NCBI RefSeq assembly: GCF_023101765.2
Contig: NC_064216.1
Span: 1,488,001 to 1,552,000, forward strand
Source of the DNA: Spodoptera frugiperda
Taxonomy: Eukaryota; Arthropoda; Insecta; Lepidoptera; Noctuidae
DNA: 64,000 nt
Reading direction: 5' to 3'
Below the pieces are notes generated by a model, which did no database searches, had not been told where the DNA came from, and saw only the letters and a list, made by a program, of their open reading frames with translations. Below are positions 13,136-22,483 of the stretch, one piece after another. The translations under genes were made by a program, and so were the position numbers. The stretch's first letter is position 1. Every line of letters begins with the position of its first letter.

Positions 13136-14409
13136 ATACCTATTCATCTTGTAGCCAATCCTCGCATGTAGAGGATCTCCTCCATACATATAATGCAACA
13201 ATGACTGCCACGGATTGTTGGTGACCATGTATATTAGCTAGCTACCAGTAAACATATAAAAACTTTGCTTAGTAACCCCAAATTACAGACAACAAAATAC
13301 CAAAGTCTAGTTCTAAAATAGTCTTGCCAACAGCGATCCCAGTTTAATCAAGTGATATTGATGCAGGCAGTCGGTCAGCCTTGACAATGTAATTTGACAA
13401 TGGCTATTCGGCTCATCGATCTTTTACGACATTTCAGTATGGCTTCAGTATGATGTACAATGTACATAGCTACTGTGTAAACACTTTTATGTATATATGT
13501 ACATTTTTGTAGTGATTTGATGACCTCTTTTGTGTTAGTTCGGGGAAGTCGGTTCTTTATTTTGTATGTTTTAGTGCTGTTGGTATTTTCGATAGTCAAA
13601 GTCAAAGTATTTATTTGTGAAACATAGGGTACATTAGAGGTTGTAGGGTATACTGCTATACATAAGGAGATCTTACTGTATTTTGCTTTCGAAAGCGTAC
13701 AAAATTTTATAATACATAATATGTCAAAAAATATATGAAAGAAAATAATATATGGTTAGAAGTCTGTATGCTAAGTGTGGGGGTATGTGCGTCAGGTTCC
13801 TATGTAAATGGTACAATAGTTTTCTTAATGTGTATCTTTCCACTATTGCCACGTTGTTACGGTATAATTTGTAGTGTTGTAATAAAATACATAATATACA
13901 TAGTTTAGTGTTATTTTTGTAGGCACAGTTATAAGTACTAGTTAGCTTGGCTTGTCAATGCTCTGCCTTTAAGGCCATCTTTTCTTTTCACACATCGTTT
14001 GCCGCCAATTACATTTATGCGAGCCATGCGAAATGTTTTTTAATTATACTTCATAATAACATAGGGGTTGACGAGAGGTTCATTGATATTTACAGTGTTA
14101 CAATAACATCCACCTCGATCATTGTCCTTGCACTCAAACATCTAGAACAAAGTTCACAATTAGCCAAAATAATACAAAGTTCAAAGCTCGGTTATTAGCA
14201 AATACTCAATCAAACAAACATTTGCAAATCGTTTAGCCATTACAAATTGAAGGGTGCTGGTTCAAATGTTACTGACTTCTATTGTACAGGGCATAAATAT
14301 ATTTTTGTTGATTAAAATAGTATTATACTCGATCTTTTTCATGTGGATGAAGGTTTTTCTACACTACAGGTGAAATAGAAGATGTTTTTCATGAAGTCTG
14401 ACTCAAAGA

Positions 14410-14640
14410 CTCTCTTTAAAAGGAGCTGTACCCCCTTAGTACGCGTTTGCTTTACGTTTAAAGTAATCGAAACGAGATCGCTGTGATAAGTTGGATTATT
14501 CGAGCCGGAATCAGATTGCCGAACGCGCTAAGATTGATCACTAAGGGTACTGATGGGTATACGGGCGGAATTCTAGACTCCTTTTCCAAAACTCTTTGCT
14601 CAACAGTTACATTTGCGACCTACAAGTTAATGCGACGTCC
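14410..14640. other. unexplained GC-richer block 5' of SLC17 exon
   Basis: This block differs in composition from the AT-rich intron around it and stops about 55 bases before the 3' splice site at 14695. The + frame stays open from 14483 into the exon, but the residues upstream of 14696 do not resemble the transporter family. I take it as intron, probably an old repeat. Confidence 0.35.
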
Positions 14641-14695
14641 ACGTAGCTTAAAATTAAAGAATCACCTTAATAATTATCCCAATTCTTGTTCACAG

Positions 14696-14843
14696 AACGG
14701 TCTCCTGTCATCTCTGCCGTACCTCGGCAAATACCTGTGTGCGCTGGCATCGTCAGTGCTCGCTGATTTCCTCAGGCGAAGCGGCAAGCTGTCCACCACC
14801 GCTGCCAGGAAACTCTTCACCGGATTCGCTGTGGGACTTCCAG
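14696..14843 (+). CDS. SLC17 coding exon a
   Basis: The acceptor TTCACAG ends at 14695 and the donor GTATGT begins at 14844. The exon encodes 49 residues plus one base, from NGLLSS to FAVGLP, including LADFLRRSG and STTAARKLF. Confidence 0.9.
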
Positions 14844-17779
14844 GTATGTAACTAATTATCTCATATGTGAATCTAAGATAAAACATAGCAATGGTTACTA
14901 TTTTTTGGGTCACAAACGAAAGGTTCACACTAGTGCCACCTGGTGAGCAAAATACAGTAGGCCTTTAGTTGGACTGCACGGTTGACGCGGTGGCTGGGTG
15001 ACCGGCTGTCGTATAACGTATAGGGTGTTCGATTCCGCAAGGACTCTTTGTGTAATCCACAAATTGCGTCCACGACACAGGAGAAGATTCTAATGCGGGG
15101 CGACTTTTTTTAAGTCAGTTTCAGAGTTTAAGATATAGATAGGGATAAGCTCGAAATATGTTGTAAGGTGAATGACTGTTGATAAGTTTGTTATGAGTGG
15201 TCAAGCGTTTTCAACGAGTAGGTACCTAATACTCATCTAAAGTACCTATGTACTATCTACATGAGTGTGTAGAAATGATTGTCATTCTCTAATATAATAA
15301 ATGAAACAATATACGCTATGTTGGGTTTTATCAACACTAATTTACCCACAGGTTGTATGGTAGATATCATATCTATTTGACAACCTTCATGCTTGCAGGT
15401 AGATATGTCCAAAATTATTTGAGGTTGGTTTGTGTAAAATTAAATATAGTTAATGTCATTATCCCAGTGTACAACATTTTAATAGTCGAAGTGTCATACA
15501 TAATATATAAATTAGGGTTATCCGGAGTTGCGGACTACCTAGCGGGTTTACCGGGACTCCGACTCGACAAGCAGGAGTAGGAACGGGGCGGTTTTTAGTC
15601 AGTAAGAGTCTGACACTCCCTCTCGCTTTTCCCTGGCGAGAGAAGTCATTGGATGATTTTCCCCCTGAAAAAAAAGGGTTGAATCTTATTGTATCATAGT
15701 AGTTTTTTTTTGGGAAATTCTAATTTCTAATTGTTTATTTGCTCCAGGTCTACTGATGATAGCTCAGGCGTACCTGGGCGGTGACCGTGTGTGGTCCATC
15801 GCTATCTTCACCTCGGCGCTGACCATCAACGGCGCCGTCACCGCTGGCTACCTCGGCAACGGACTGGATATTGCACCCAACTTCAGTGGTAAGTTCATAA
15901 TACTTGTATATTTTTCTTTTATAATTCTCGTGAGATATAAATTGATTATGTATTCGTATATTCATATAACTTTCGTAAGATATGTATTCATTATGTTTAA
16001 CGAGTTAGTCATGTTACACTTATCTCGATCGAGTCGAGGTAACTCGATTGCTTTCAAGACGCGCTAGGGGCTCATAGTTGGCTGGCAGTCGTTGTGAATT
16101 TTGTCGCGTAATACTGTTCATGATTCTGAGCTCCTAGTGTTAAGCAGCGGATGGAAGCTGATTGTTACTCGTATCTTTTAAATATTACAATATAATTGTT
16201 ATGTTACAGGAACTATCTTCGGTATGGCGAACACTCTGTCATCTTTCGGCGGCTGGTTGTCTACCTTCATGGTAGGAGAACTCACCAAGGAAAATGTAAG
16301 TTCACATGAACAGGTTCATTACAGTTAACACGCCGCTGAATTCGTAGATTTTAATTAATATACATTAATAGGCAGAGAGAATGGACCGCCAATTGCAAAT
16401 GAATATAAATGTATGAAAAGTGTTTCATACCATTGTGGCGACACTGACAAATGACAGATGACAGACGTCGCACATAGACTATCGACGAGCAAATCAACGG
16501 ATGACGTCGTAACTATCCTGCATCGCGCATATGAAGTTTGCATGCGAATTAACACGGATAGAAAATCCCAACGAACAACAGTTGGGCAGAAAGCCCGCCA
16601 GGCATGATCACCTCGCCTGGTCGGAGGATCCTCCTTTTCTTAGGGAACTTTACTCGCTGTTCCCTAAAGTGGTGACCCCGACGTGATTGAAACCAACCTT
16701 CACGGAGCAGATCAGCACCGCCATCCTTATCGCCATCTCCCTCACCCATCACTTCTCCGCTGAGCGGTAATCAAGTCGCAGCCAACCAGCATCCTCGGCC
16801 TCATCAGGGACCACCACACGCTACATCGAAGATATGCAGCCTGGTTCTTCCCTACGGCCTCATCAGCGTCTAGGCACAGCACTCTGCACACGGTCTGAGG
16901 ACGTCTTCCTCCCGTCAACGCAGACGCCAGCCACTACGCACCTACCCTCGCAGCATCCATTCCCCGACTCACCGTGGGACACTGCGAGCTTCACTACTCC
17001 GACTCACTGGAGTATCACCCTGCACCGCTCACCCGACTCACTGGGCATTCAGCGGCACAGTTCCGACTCACTGGAACTAGGGACATTCTACACTGGCTCT
17101 GGCACCGCTCATCTCAAGCATCGACAGCCGTCTCAACAGGATCGACCTCCGGTCTTGGGGGGGAGTGATGTGGCGACACTCTGACAGATGACAGACGTCG
17201 CACATAGACTATCGACGAGCAAATCAACGGATGACGTCATAACTATCCTGCATCGCACATATGAAGTTTGCATGCGAATTAACACGGATAGAAAATCCCA
17301 ACGAACAACAGTTGGGCAGAAAGCCCGCCAGGCATGATCACCTCGCCTGGTCGGAGGATCCTCCTTTTCTTAGGGAACTTTACTCGCTGTTCCCTAAACC
17401 ATCTATTATTTCTTATTTTTCCTCTTTGGTCCACATTCTACAACCACACATTATAAATGTTACTAATAACAGATATGAATCCAAAATAAGTTCTTATCAA
17501 AACTTTCGATCCATAACATCACTTACCATCAGGCGAGATAGCGGCCAAACGTCGACCCATTTAATATATAAAAAAAAAATAACAAAAATATCTCTTTTCC
17601 AGAACACTCCCGACCAATGGAAGATAGTATTCTACATCCTGGCAGGCACATACATCACTGGCGCCCTCTGCTTCGTGACCTTCGGCTCAGGGGAGCAGCA
17701 ACCGTGGAACTCTGCCAAACCTGCAGCTGAAGCCGAGAAGCAGCATGAGGAACAACCCCTCAATGAGGAGAAGGCGTGA
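14696..17779 (+). CDS. SLC17-family anion/phosphate transporter, C-terminal part
   Basis: This is the 3' part of a multi-spanning major-facilitator protein of the SLC17 type (sialin, vesicular anion and Na+-dependent phosphate cotransporters), expected in plasma or lysosomal membrane. Exons are 14696-14843, 15748-15888, 16210-16295 and 17603-17779. All join in phase to 552 nt, giving 183 residues and a TGA stop. Family landmarks in order are NGLLSSLPYL (start of a membrane helix), STTAARKLF, a Gly-rich GYLGNGLDIAPNFSG, a GTIFGMANTLSSFGGW helix, and the closing FGSGEQQPWN before an acidic tail. These represent about five of twelve helices. SLC17 proteins usually have about 480-500 residues, so roughly 300 upstream residues are missing from what I can see; the exon at 14696 has a normal acceptor, so upstream exons must exist. 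The last intron carries a miniature LTR retrotransposon. The exact substrate cannot be inferred. Confidence 0.88.
14981..15105 (+). repeat. tRNA-derived SINE (family C) copy
   Basis: It starts GTTGACGCGGTGGCTGGGTG, has a GTTCGATTCCGC B-box and ends in the ACGACACAGGAGAAG tail. The middle is deleted compared with the 29155-29362 copy. It lies in the intron after SLC17 exon a. Confidence 0.7.
15528..15665 (+). repeat. interspersed repeat B copy
   Basis: This well-preserved copy has CTAGCGGGTTTACCGGGACT, then the pentamer-rich gcaggagtaggaacgg, then AGTCTGACACTCCCTCTCGC. It sits 80 bases upstream of an SLC17 exon. Confidence 0.65.
15748..15888 (+). CDS. SLC17 coding exon b
   Basis: The acceptor TGCTCCAG ends at 15747 and the donor GTAAGT starts at 15889. 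It encodes LLMIAQAYLGG to APNFS with phase 1 at both ends. It includes the conserved NGAVTAGYLGN helix. Confidence 0.9.
15980..16105. mobile_element. degenerate palindromic MITE family G
   Basis: The segment cgagtcgaggtaactcg followed by ctttcaagacgcgctaggggctcat resembles the arm of family G (complete copy at 32058-32298). It is diverged and lacks a clear second arm. Confidence 0.4.
16210..16295 (+). CDS. SLC17 coding exon c
   Basis: The acceptor GTTACAG ends at 16209 and the donor GTAAGT starts at 16296. It encodes GTIFGMANTLSSFGGW and FMVGELTKEN, a typical SLC17 segment. Confidence 0.9.
16434..16667 (+). repeat. 5' LTR of the miniature retrotransposon
   Basis: This is the 234-bp left long terminal repeat. 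It carries 5 extra bases near its start (ACTGACAAATGACAG) compared with the right copy. Confidence 0.88.
16670..16688 (+). promoter_or_regulatory. primer-binding site complementary to tRNA-Trp
   Basis: The 19 bases TGGTGACCCCGACGTGATT are the complement of the 3' end of animal tRNA-Trp including CCA. They start 2 nt after the left LTR, the normal place for minus-strand priming. Confidence 0.8.
17157..17168 (+). promoter_or_regulatory. polypurine tract
   Basis: A run of seven G followed by AGTGA lies directly against the start of the right LTR at 17169, as expected for the plus-strand primer. Confidence 0.8.
17169..17397 (+). repeat. 3' LTR of the miniature retrotransposon
   Basis: This is the 229-bp right long terminal repeat, nearly identical to the left one. 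Confidence 0.88.
17521..17580 (+). mobile_element. 3' tail of a non-LTR retrotransposon
   Basis: CTTACCATCAGGCGAGATAG with a following GGCCAAACGTCGACCCAT and a short A-rich run is a 5'-truncated 3' end. The same tail is found at 48771-48947, 57236-57300 and, split by a MITE, at 58990-59160. Confidence 0.6.
17603..17779 (+). CDS. SLC17 coding exon d (last)
   Basis: The acceptor TTTTCCAG ends at 17602. The exon encodes NTPDQWKIVFYILAG, the last membrane helix, FGSGEQQPWN and a Glu-rich hydrophilic tail, with TGA at 17777-17779. Confidence 0.9.
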   Translation, partial: NTPDQWKIVFYILAGTYITGALCFVTFGSGEQQPWNSAKPAAEAEKQHEEQPLNEEKA

Positions 17780-17835
17780 AGAGCTGAAAGTGGAACGTCA
17801 GGCATGCTAGAAAGGTTTGGACCAATCTTTCAGTC

Positions 17836-17906
17836 AGAGTTATATTCGTATAAAAAGCAGTCAGTTTGCTTTTTATTTATTTATTTATTTATACGAATAT
17901 AACTCT
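17836..17906 (+). promoter_or_regulatory. 3'UTR stem-loop with AU-rich loop
   Basis: A perfect 19-bp inverted repeat (17836-17854 and 17888-17906) starts 57 nt after the SLC17 stop. The loop ends in ATTTATTTATTTATTTATA, overlapping AUUUA pentamers of the kind that bind mRNA-decay proteins. It could equally be a small MITE. Candidate polyadenylation signals follow (ATTAAA about 17919, AATAAA about 18189). Confidence 0.55.
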
Positions 17907-18730
17907 TATACGTATGGATTAAAGTTTATTTTCCGTTGTTACACTTGCAACTGACTGTTGGTATTAAGGTTGGGTGTTCTCAGTATAAAAAAAATAGGTT
18001 TTTTTATTGGAATTATAAATTATCTTACTTTATAAAAGACATATGTGTGAAGATTATAACTATATTGTTTCTCTAGCCTCGCAAATATAGACCTTATTTC
18101 ATAAGCATAAAAGTAGGTTTTACAAACGACATTTTAAATTTTAATTCACTTTTTTCAAGCATGTCTGACATTAGATTTTATTGTTGAAAATAAACACATT
18201 GTTAAACATTTCACTTAGTATCACAATACGTGGGGAGATTCGACGCAATCTCGTCACGAAAACTAATAAAAATTGTTATTTATCTAGGATATTAGCAGTT
18301 TTTAATTCTAAAAAACTTAAAAATATTCTAAAGTCAAGATCAAACTGCTAATTTCCCAGATCCATTGAAAAAGGCAGAAGAAATAATTATCCCATTTCTA
18401 ATTAAATTACAAATGAGATAATAATTCCTTATGTGTTGTTAAAAATATAAAGAAATAAAAAAAAAAAAACTCAAAAAAAGGCTGTTTAGTGTGTAAATAT
18501 ATAAATGTGATGTATTTATATGGAACCGGCGCGCTCATGGACTCGGATAACGTTGGTTCGTAAGAAACCCGACTCATAAGTAGTAGATAAGTCTGTACTT
18601 GCGTATGCGCATACTTCGGCGTTGTGATGGAATGATGTAGGCTTATGAACACTTAAAATACCATTGATTTATCAAAAATTGCAACAAATTTTTCGCATTT
18701 ATTACATTAAAACTTCATACTATCAATCAG

Positions 18731-18862
18731 AGGCCTAATACGAGTTTTTTTACATTAACGCGATCGAAACGTAACCGCGTTTCGCACTCTGATTGGTTGG
18801 TTTATTGGAGCTGGCCAATCAGAGCGCGTTAATGTTAAAAAAAACTCGCACTACGCCCTTAG
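18731..18862. mobile_element. palindromic MITE with CTCTGATTGG core
   Basis: Inverted arms run from GCCTAATACGAGTTTTTTT to AAAAAAAACTCGCACTACG, with a central CTCTGATTGGTTG / CCAATCAGAGCG palindrome. The core is shared with the element at 26665-26790. Confidence 0.65.
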
Positions 18863-19764
18863 ATTAATTATAAGGAACTTAAATACAGGAGTGTTTCTAT
18901 CCGAATTAATTATAATTAGTTTTACATCAAACCATACAACGCGCGGATATTTAATAAAATATAAGTTTTGTTGCTTCAACGCTTTTGGTAATGCGGACAC
19001 GTTGACAATTTGCGAGGAGGACGCGTGATGAAATGTAAATGATAATAATTAATTAATCCTTCGTCTATGTTTGTTCGAAGTGGCAAAAGTCTATGGATTG
19101 TTACTGAAGTTAAAATAGTTTTTTTTGGCGAATTATGAAGTCTGGGAGAGCTTGAGCTTATACCAAATTTCTTGTCCTGTTATTTTTACATGCCTATGAC
19201 CAATGGCGCCTCTTTGACATAAGAGTGAGTACAATTTAACAAATTTTGCTTAATTGCCGATGAACCTATCCAATGGCCAATGGGGCCTCCTCACCATAAG
19301 ATAGAGGGGGGGGATACAAATGAACAACTTTTGCCATAATTGCCGATGATCCTATCCAAATACTAAAGTCAGTCTTTTGGTAGGACTTAGAAAATGTAAC
19401 AAGATATAATTTTCTACTTCTATAACATTACAAAAACATTGACAAAGGATTACAAAACACAGTAAAGAAAACTTCGTTTACATTTCACACGTAGGTGCCA
19501 GTTAGTAAGGGAATAGAGTAGCTTACCAAATTGTACTGATAGTCGTAAGGACGGATCCGATCCGGGGACCAAAGTTGAGGACAACAAAATCATTAAAAAC
19601 CTAAGTTTTGTGTTTGTAGTTGAGTTAAGTAACTCTTAAAACCACTTGGCAAACGTTTTAAGTATTAGATATTCATTAATAAGGTAACATTTTGAAATTA
19701 AAAGGCTAAGGACCTACTGCTGATAAAGTTTTTAATAGCTTAACTGATACATGTCGAATTATCT

Positions 19765-19950
19765 GCTAGTTACAGTTTTATCTGTACAGTCACACTATAC
19801 AAACTATACAGTTAATCGGAAGGTATGCAGGTTGTATAGACCTACGATTTAACTGTATAAAGCAAACAGTAGAACTGTAGTTTTAACTAAATGGAATTAA
19901 GAATAGATAAAACTGTACAGTTAAATCTATACTATAGAGTGCCTTAACTT
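19765..19950. repeat. imperfect inverted-repeat block
   Basis: The block has repeated and inverted versions of ACAGTTTTATCTGTACAG, ctatacagttaa and the like, for example 19773-19793 against 19903-19922. It is probably a degenerate MITE. Confidence 0.4.
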
Positions 19951-20892
19951 TAAATCGCATCAAATTCAACTACAAACGCAAAACGAACGATATCTCGTTT
20001 TAAATTATAATTTTTGTAAGTATTTTTTTTTATAAGTATCTTATTTATTTTTCTACGTTGAAAGTTTAGGAAAATTCAGAGCCATTTAGAAAACATTAAT
20101 TGCAGCGATTTGTTTCGCTAATAACGACCATAGGCAAGTCTCGTTACTTTTTTTACCGTAAGACATAGATATTAAGAATTTGAGGGCGGTCCCTTTAGGT
20201 ATTTGGTATTGTGTTATTATTTCAAACTTGGTTCAAATATGGTCTTGGTATATATCTTATTAATGAGACTATGTTTAAACTAATTAATGTAACAAGTAAC
20301 TTTCAATAAAACAATCGAAAATGATGGTAATGAAATGGTTTGCAATGAATAATACTCCGCCATTTTCATTTACTCAATCAACATCCTAATTTGTGTCTTA
20401 TCCTTTTGATATTAAAGTCGCTTTTTGTCCGTTACGGACTTAAGGTTGCCACAGATCCACTTTAAATTATACTCTATCTAAATGTACCTCAATCTGTCTC
20501 AAGTAAATTAAGTAAATAATAACCAATCCGTTACCTAAGACCGCCCGCTAAGCCATGTTCGCACTTAGCTTTATTACAAGGGACGATGCATTAATTTTGT
20601 GTGCATTTTAACAGCTGTGATAAAGAGGTTTGTCTATGGAGTTCTCGCTAGCGCCCTCTACAGGATCTTACGTAAACGATTACTGACAAATTTTCGAATC
20701 TTTGTAACGGCTAATTGTAGTTCCTAAAGTATAAACAGTATTTCGTAAAAGGTTTCGTGCGTATCACATTTTCGTTTTATTATTTAATAAAATATATGGT
20801 TTAGACGGATTTCTTTAGTTTAGTCAAGTTAGGCAAGTATCATGACATGATTTTGTAGGGTATTTTAATTTTGCCTGTAATGTTAATGAGTT

Positions 20893-21017
20893 TTACTGCC
20901 GCACTCAGAGACATTTAATGATTACTTAAACAATTCCTTAGTAACGATTTTGTTTCGAAAACAATTGTTAAGGACTGGGTTAAGTAATCATTAAATGACT
21001 CTAAGTAAGGCGGTTAG
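20893..21017. mobile_element. hairpin MITE family H, complete copy
   Basis: The two arms of about 50 bp are imperfect complements: CATTTAATGATTACTTAAAC on the left and GTTAAGTAATCATTAAATG on the right. They meet at a TTTTGTTTCGAAAAC centre. Related copies lie at 36747-36873 and 11148-11257. Confidence 0.75.
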
Positions 21018-22189
21018 TCTGTGACTTAATAGTCTCTCGTTAATGTGTATAAGACATATTAAGACATTAAAAATAAAACAGAAATTCTATGAACATAAAT
21101 ATAATAAAATCCATGCACGTTATAACAATATTATTAGTTCACTAAGACATTTATTATTAGCATGATATTTTTTTCTAAACTGCATGTCTCATTGTCAAAA
21201 CGTTTCACCGTAGACAGTCCGTCTATATCCATAGACAATTTCCACAGACAATCGTCCGTATCCTTCCAACGATTGCAGGGTAACTAAGTCCATAGAGTAC
21301 ATTATATAAACAAAATAATAATTATGTAAGTTAATAAGTTTTGTCTGTGGAAACTTACTTGATATTGTTTTAGTATTATAACTGTACTTATTCTCTATTT
21401 ATATATTATTTAACCGACAGCAGGTTAATGTTAGGTTATGTTTACATGTTATTCACAATTTCTTGTGTTAAATAAATTAAATATTTATGTAGTACTGCTA
21501 AAGTGTCCCATGATTAGTTTTACAGGGGTTCTTGAAATGTACACCAGATGTCGCTCTTGTGTTCTGTCCTGTTTAACATTCTCTGGATATTAAAATACAA
21601 CTGTATACTATAACAGCATATACTGTTACTACTATTAAAATAATGAATTACTTAACCTGAGAATGCCACTTGGTGAGTCGCAAACTGACATTTCAGAAAC
21701 CCTAGTTACTGTATAAAATGGCAATTACAAAACCTACCACTAATCATAAGGTTACAGTAAAAATTATTATTGGACATACCAGAAGAAACTCTTTAGATTT
21801 ACTATAATTTATTTCAATAATCAAATATGAACATCACACCAAACGAATTGTAATAAATGAATTTCCAATTACCATTAAAGAGAAATTTTAAAATCAATTT
21901 TTACTATGGTATAATTTTTGATATCAGATTTTCAAAAACAACACTATTATATCCTTTTATATGTATACAACTTAATATATTATTTCTATTCTGTTTACAA
22001 GTATTTTCAAGTTAAAAAGAGTTTTTCGAATAATAGAAATCTTTTTTGATGTAGTACTTAAGTTTAGGTTAAGCGATGTATGTTATCACTTATACTCTAA
22101 GCTCGTATTGGAACAAAATATGTATTATTAATCAATTTGTGAGTTTTGAGAATGTTTTATTTTAGTTTTATAGTTTATGTGGCTATTAT

Positions 22190-22483
22190 ATCATCACACA
22201 TCAACAGCTTATAATTGGCCACTACTGACCAAAGGCCTCTTCTTCTTTGAGCATTCATCACGCTTGCTAGCGGGTTGACGATTTCAGACTTGGAAATGCC
22301 AAGCCATGCCTAGGTTTTCTCATTATATTGTCCTTCATCGTTTGTCAGTGGTGTCTAAATAATCTTAGAAACTACATACAACTCGGAAAAAGTCACATTG
22401 GTTCTTGCCGTTGGCAGGTTTCAATCCCGTACCCTTATGCATAAGAAGCCTCTGAAGCCTTAAACCTACGGGCCATCACGACA
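22190..22483 (-). repeat. SINE family D copy
   Basis: In reverse orientation it reads from a tRNA-like head with a GGGTTCGAAACCTACC-type B-box through a body to a TGATGTGATG-like tail. Related copies lie at 49299-49505, 55348-55645 and 63414-63491. This one is diverged. Confidence 0.6.

Larger units (their letters stand above)
1..14695. other. long non-coding stretch upstream of the SLC17 exons
   Basis: No exon of a recognisable protein was found here on either strand. The open frames present are short, AT-rich and lack family motifs. The stretch may be one very large intron of the SLC17 gene, or intergenic sequence if the 5' exons were missed. It holds the repeats listed separately, short fragments of other families (4523-4625, 12306-12420), and two GC-richer blocks I cannot explain (7441-7570, 14410-14640). 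Confidence 0.6.
16434..17397 (+). mobile_element. miniature LTR retrotransposon (TRIM-like), complete
   Basis: Two direct terminal repeats (16434-16667 and 17169-17397) start TGTGGCGACA and end TTCCCTAA. They differ by two G/A substitutions and one 5-nt indel that I can see. A primer-binding site follows the left repeat by 2 nt, and a purine tract precedes the right one. The flanks are a perfect 5-bp duplication ACCAT (16429-16433 and 17398-17402). The internal part is only about 500 bp and has no recognisable gag or pol, so the element needs enzymes from a relative. A 116-residue open frame (16834-17184) runs through the interior into the right repeat and is probably not a gene. It sits in the last SLC17 intron in sense orientation. 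Confidence 0.9.

Noticed and set aside
14483..14695. N-terminal extension of the SLC17 exon to a Met at 14483
   Set aside because: Residues before 14696 do not match the family and a strong acceptor lies at 14695.
16834..17184. 116-residue Ser/Thr/Pro-rich open frame in the miniature LTR element
   Set aside because: It crosses the purine tract into the right LTR, has no gag or pol motif, and is explained by GC-richer element sequence.
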